Origin: a virus
Length of the DNA: 21,898 nucleotides
Strand: one strand, 5' to 3'
Virus record (IMG/VR): IMGVR_UViG_3300030101_003222
Coordinates: 1 to 21,898 of that record
Position numbers and translations under genes: made by a program. The notes beneath the pieces are model-generated. The model ran no database searches and was not told where the DNA came from. It saw only the letters and a program-made list of their open reading frames with translations. This document shows, piece after piece, positions 20,312 to 21,898 of this stretch (position 1 is its first letter; each line of letters starts with the position of its first letter).

Positions 20312-21078
20312 ATTTTAGAATAGCCATACCCTCAATATCAAGAGCTGATACTATCACAAAAAAAACATTAAATTATTTGAAACAAACAGATGTTGACATG
20401 GCAAAAGTCGATATTTTTTTAAGCAATCCAAACGAAGAACAGGCATATAGAGAAAATTTACAAGATTATCCTGTGAATATAATAATAAGCAATACAAAAC
20501 ATGTGAACACTCAACGCAATTTTATAGTTAATTATTATAAAGAAGATGAACTTATTTTAGGTATAGATGACGATATAGACATGGTGGCTATGAAAGTTGA
20601 TGACAAAAATACAACACAATTAAACAGTTTAGTAGATTTTGTTGAACAAGCATTCACAATATCACTTGATAGAAAGATAGATATGTGGGGAGTTAATCCT
20701 GTTATAAATCCTTATTTTATGAAAAACAATGTAACATTTAACCTAAAATATATTGTAGCTTGTTTTTATGGTTGGCGAAATAATCATGAAAAAAAAGCAT
20801 ATGTTTCAACAAATCCAGAGTATGGTAAAGAAGATTTTGAAAGATCAATAAGATATTATATTGCTGATGGTGGTGTAACTAGATTTAATTATGTAGCACC
20901 CAAAACAAAATATTATTCAGAAAAAGGTGGCATACAAAATTATAGAACTGTTGAATATGAAGAAACAGCAGTACAATGGTTATTAAAAACTTTTCCAATG
21001 TTTTGTAAACGCAATACAAAATCAAAAGGTAAGTATCCAGAGGTAAGGTTGATTGACCAAAGGAGGAAAAAAAGATAA
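20308..21078 (+). CDS. TAGT-like glycosyltransferase (TET/JBP-associated)
   Basis: A 256-residue GT-A-type protein overlapping the methyltransferase stop by ATGA. The N-terminus RIAIPSISRADTITKKTLNYL is a nucleotide-sugar-binding start. It is followed by VNTQRNFIVNYY and the metal site LGIDDDIDM (D87-D89). The second half has KEDFERSIRYYIADGG, as in acceptor-loop regions, and ETAVQWLLKTFP. The pattern matches TET/JBP-associated glycosyltransferases of phages, related to the base-J glucosyltransferase of kinetoplastids. The acceptor would be the 5-hydroxymethyl pyrimidine made by the upstream dioxygenase. Confidence 0.8.
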   Translation: MNFRIAIPSISRADTITKKTLNYLKQTDVDMAKVDIFLSNPNEEQAYRENLQDYPVNIIISNTKHVNTQRNFIVNYYKEDELILGIDDDIDMVAMKVDDKNTTQLNSLVDFVEQAFTISLDRKIDMWGVNPVINPYFMKNNVTFNLKYIVACFYGWRNNHEKKAYVSTNPEYGKEDFERSIRYYIADGGVTRFNYVAPKTKYYSEKGGIQNYRTVEYEETAVQWLLKTFPMFCKRNTKSKGKYPEVRLIDQRRKKR

Positions 21079-21129
21079 AAAAGTCAAAATTAAGTTAAAT
21101 TACCCATAACTCAGGGGAAAGAGGATTAA

Positions 21130-21462
21130 ATGACAGAGAAAAAAAAGGTAGGCAGACCTAAGAAAGAACTGCCATATACCCTAGAAGATATAGAAAAACT
21201 AGCAGCAATGCAGTGTACTCGTGAAGAGATTGCAAACTTTTGTGGTGTATCAGTAAGCACACTAAAGCGTAATTTTGACCCCCCTATAAAAAAGGGATGG
21301 GATATGGGCAAAAGGTCATTACGAAGAGCTATGTTTGATAAAGCTATGCGAGGTAATACGACAATGTTGATATGGCTTTCTAAAAATTATCTAGGTATGA
21401 AAGATAAGGTTGAAACATCTGAAGAATCAGAACCATTGCCTTGGAATACTGACCTTGTTTAA
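21130..21462 (+). CDS. terS: Terminase small subunit
   Basis: A 110-residue protein with GAGG upstream. It begins with a basic AT-hook-like stretch (KKKVGRPKKE), followed by a helix-turn-helix (TREEIANFCGVSVSTLKRNF, about 24-43). The C-terminal GNTTMLIWLSKNYLGMKDK is the standard small-terminase end, followed by an acidic tail. The stop overlaps the TerL start (TAATG). TerS recognises the packaging site on the phage DNA and recruits TerL. The 50-base gap before it has no assignable promoter. Confidence 0.88.
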   Translation: MTEKKKVGRPKKELPYTLEDIEKLAAMQCTREEIANFCGVSVSTLKRNFDPPIKKGWDMGKRSLRRAMFDKAMRGNTTMLIWLSKNYLGMKDKVETSEESEPLPWNTDLV

Positions 21463-21898
21463 TGCCACTAACTAAACCTCAAGCAGAGGTAATAAATAAT
21501 CCCTCTCGCTTTAGGATATTAATTACAGGTAGAAGATTTGGTAAAACTTTTCTAGCAATCCATGAACTTGCTAGATTTGCAAGGTTTCCTAATAGAAAAG
21601 TTTGGTATGTTGCACCTACTTATAGACAGGCAAAAGCAATATGTTGGCAAGAATTAGTACAAAGATTGCGTAAGCATAATTGGTTATCAGAAGTAAATAA
21701 CAGTGATTTGACTGTAACATTGCGTAACAATTCAAAAATATCGCTTCGTGGTGCAGATAATGAAAATAGCTTGCGTGGTATAGGTTTAGATTTCTTGGTC
21801 ATGGACGAGTTTGCTGACATAAGTCCTGTTGCTTGGTATGAAGTATTGAGACCTACTCTCAGTGATACACAGGGGCATGCTTTATTTTGTGGCACTCC
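21462..21898 (+). CDS. terL: Terminase large subunit, N-terminal part (3' truncated)
   Basis: 145 complete codons of an ATPase that pumps DNA into the procapsid; the frame is open to the end of the window. The Walker A is GRRFGKT (in ILITGRRFGKTFLA), the adenine-side helix WYVAPTYRQAK follows, and Walker B with the catalytic Glu is LDFLVMDEFAD. The SLRGIGLD segment before Walker B is also typical. The nuclease domain lies outside the window. The start overlaps the TerS stop. Confidence 0.95.
   Translation, partial: MPLTKPQAEVINNPSRFRILITGRRFGKTFLAIHELARFARFPNRKVWYVAPTYRQAKAICWQELVQRLRKHNWLSEVNNSDLTVTLRNNSKISLRGADNENSLRGIGLDFLVMDEFADISPVAWYEVLRPTLSDTQGHALFCGT

Noticed and set aside
1-21898. 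tRNA genes, CRISPR arrays, insertion sequences, integrase or attachment sites
   Set aside because: No cloverleaf-like GTTCGA-type arms, regularly spaced repeats, transposase or recombinase motifs were seen in reading both strands; a tRNAscan/ARAGORN run would be decisive.

Overview
This window is about half of an AT-rich tailed-phage genome. Genes are tightly packed, often with ATGA, TAATG or TGATG start/stop overlaps. There is a lambda gpJ-like tail-tip protein, a lysis cassette, and a terminase pair at the right edge, so this looks like a siphovirus-type phage. The low GC content, the C1q-like tail fibres and the general protein style resemble phages of marine Alphaproteobacteria (SAR11/SAR116-like hosts). 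That host guess is an inference. No integrase, CI-like repressor, tRNA or CRISPR array was seen.

Layout. (1) 1-7815, plus strand: distal tail. A DUF2163-like hub protein, a GNAT-like protein and a 1002-residue gpJ-like protein come first. A fibre locus follows, in which three fibre or receptor-binding ORFs are each followed by a small chaperone-like ORF. (2) 7812-12068, plus strand: a secreted protein, a large acidic secreted protein, a membrane/coiled-coil protein, a small membrane protein, a T4-type lysozyme and a 3TM-type holin. These are followed by a run of very small proteins, mostly Lys/Arg-rich. (3) 12074-16574, minus strand: a 13-gene early-type operon. It encodes a PD-(D/E)XK exonuclease, an HTH protein, an HNH nuclease, an OB-fold/SSB-like protein, a lipoprotein, a DUF2958 protein, a cysteine-peptidase-like protein and several unknowns. 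It converges on region 2 at a hairpin near 12057-12093. (4) 16575-16804: a divergent intergenic control region. (5) 16805-21078, plus strand: VRR-NUC nuclease, DUF1376-type replication protein, ParB-like protein, then the main discovery candidate: a TET/JBP-family dioxygenase, a class I SAM methyltransferase and a DDD-motif glycosyltransferase resembling TET/JBP-associated glycosyltransferases. (6) 21130-21898, plus strand: small terminase and the 5' part of the large terminase.

The most interesting system is the ParB-TET/JBP-methyltransferase-glycosyltransferase run (18216-21078). Its order and translational overlaps suggest one pathway: oxidise a DNA pyrimidine methyl group, glycosylate the hydroxymethyl base and probably methylate the product. 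No DNA cytosine-C5 methyltransferase is visible here, so a base-J-like route starting from thymine is at least as plausible as one starting from 5-methylcytosine. Such a modification would protect phage DNA from host restriction and perhaps from the phage's own nucleases.
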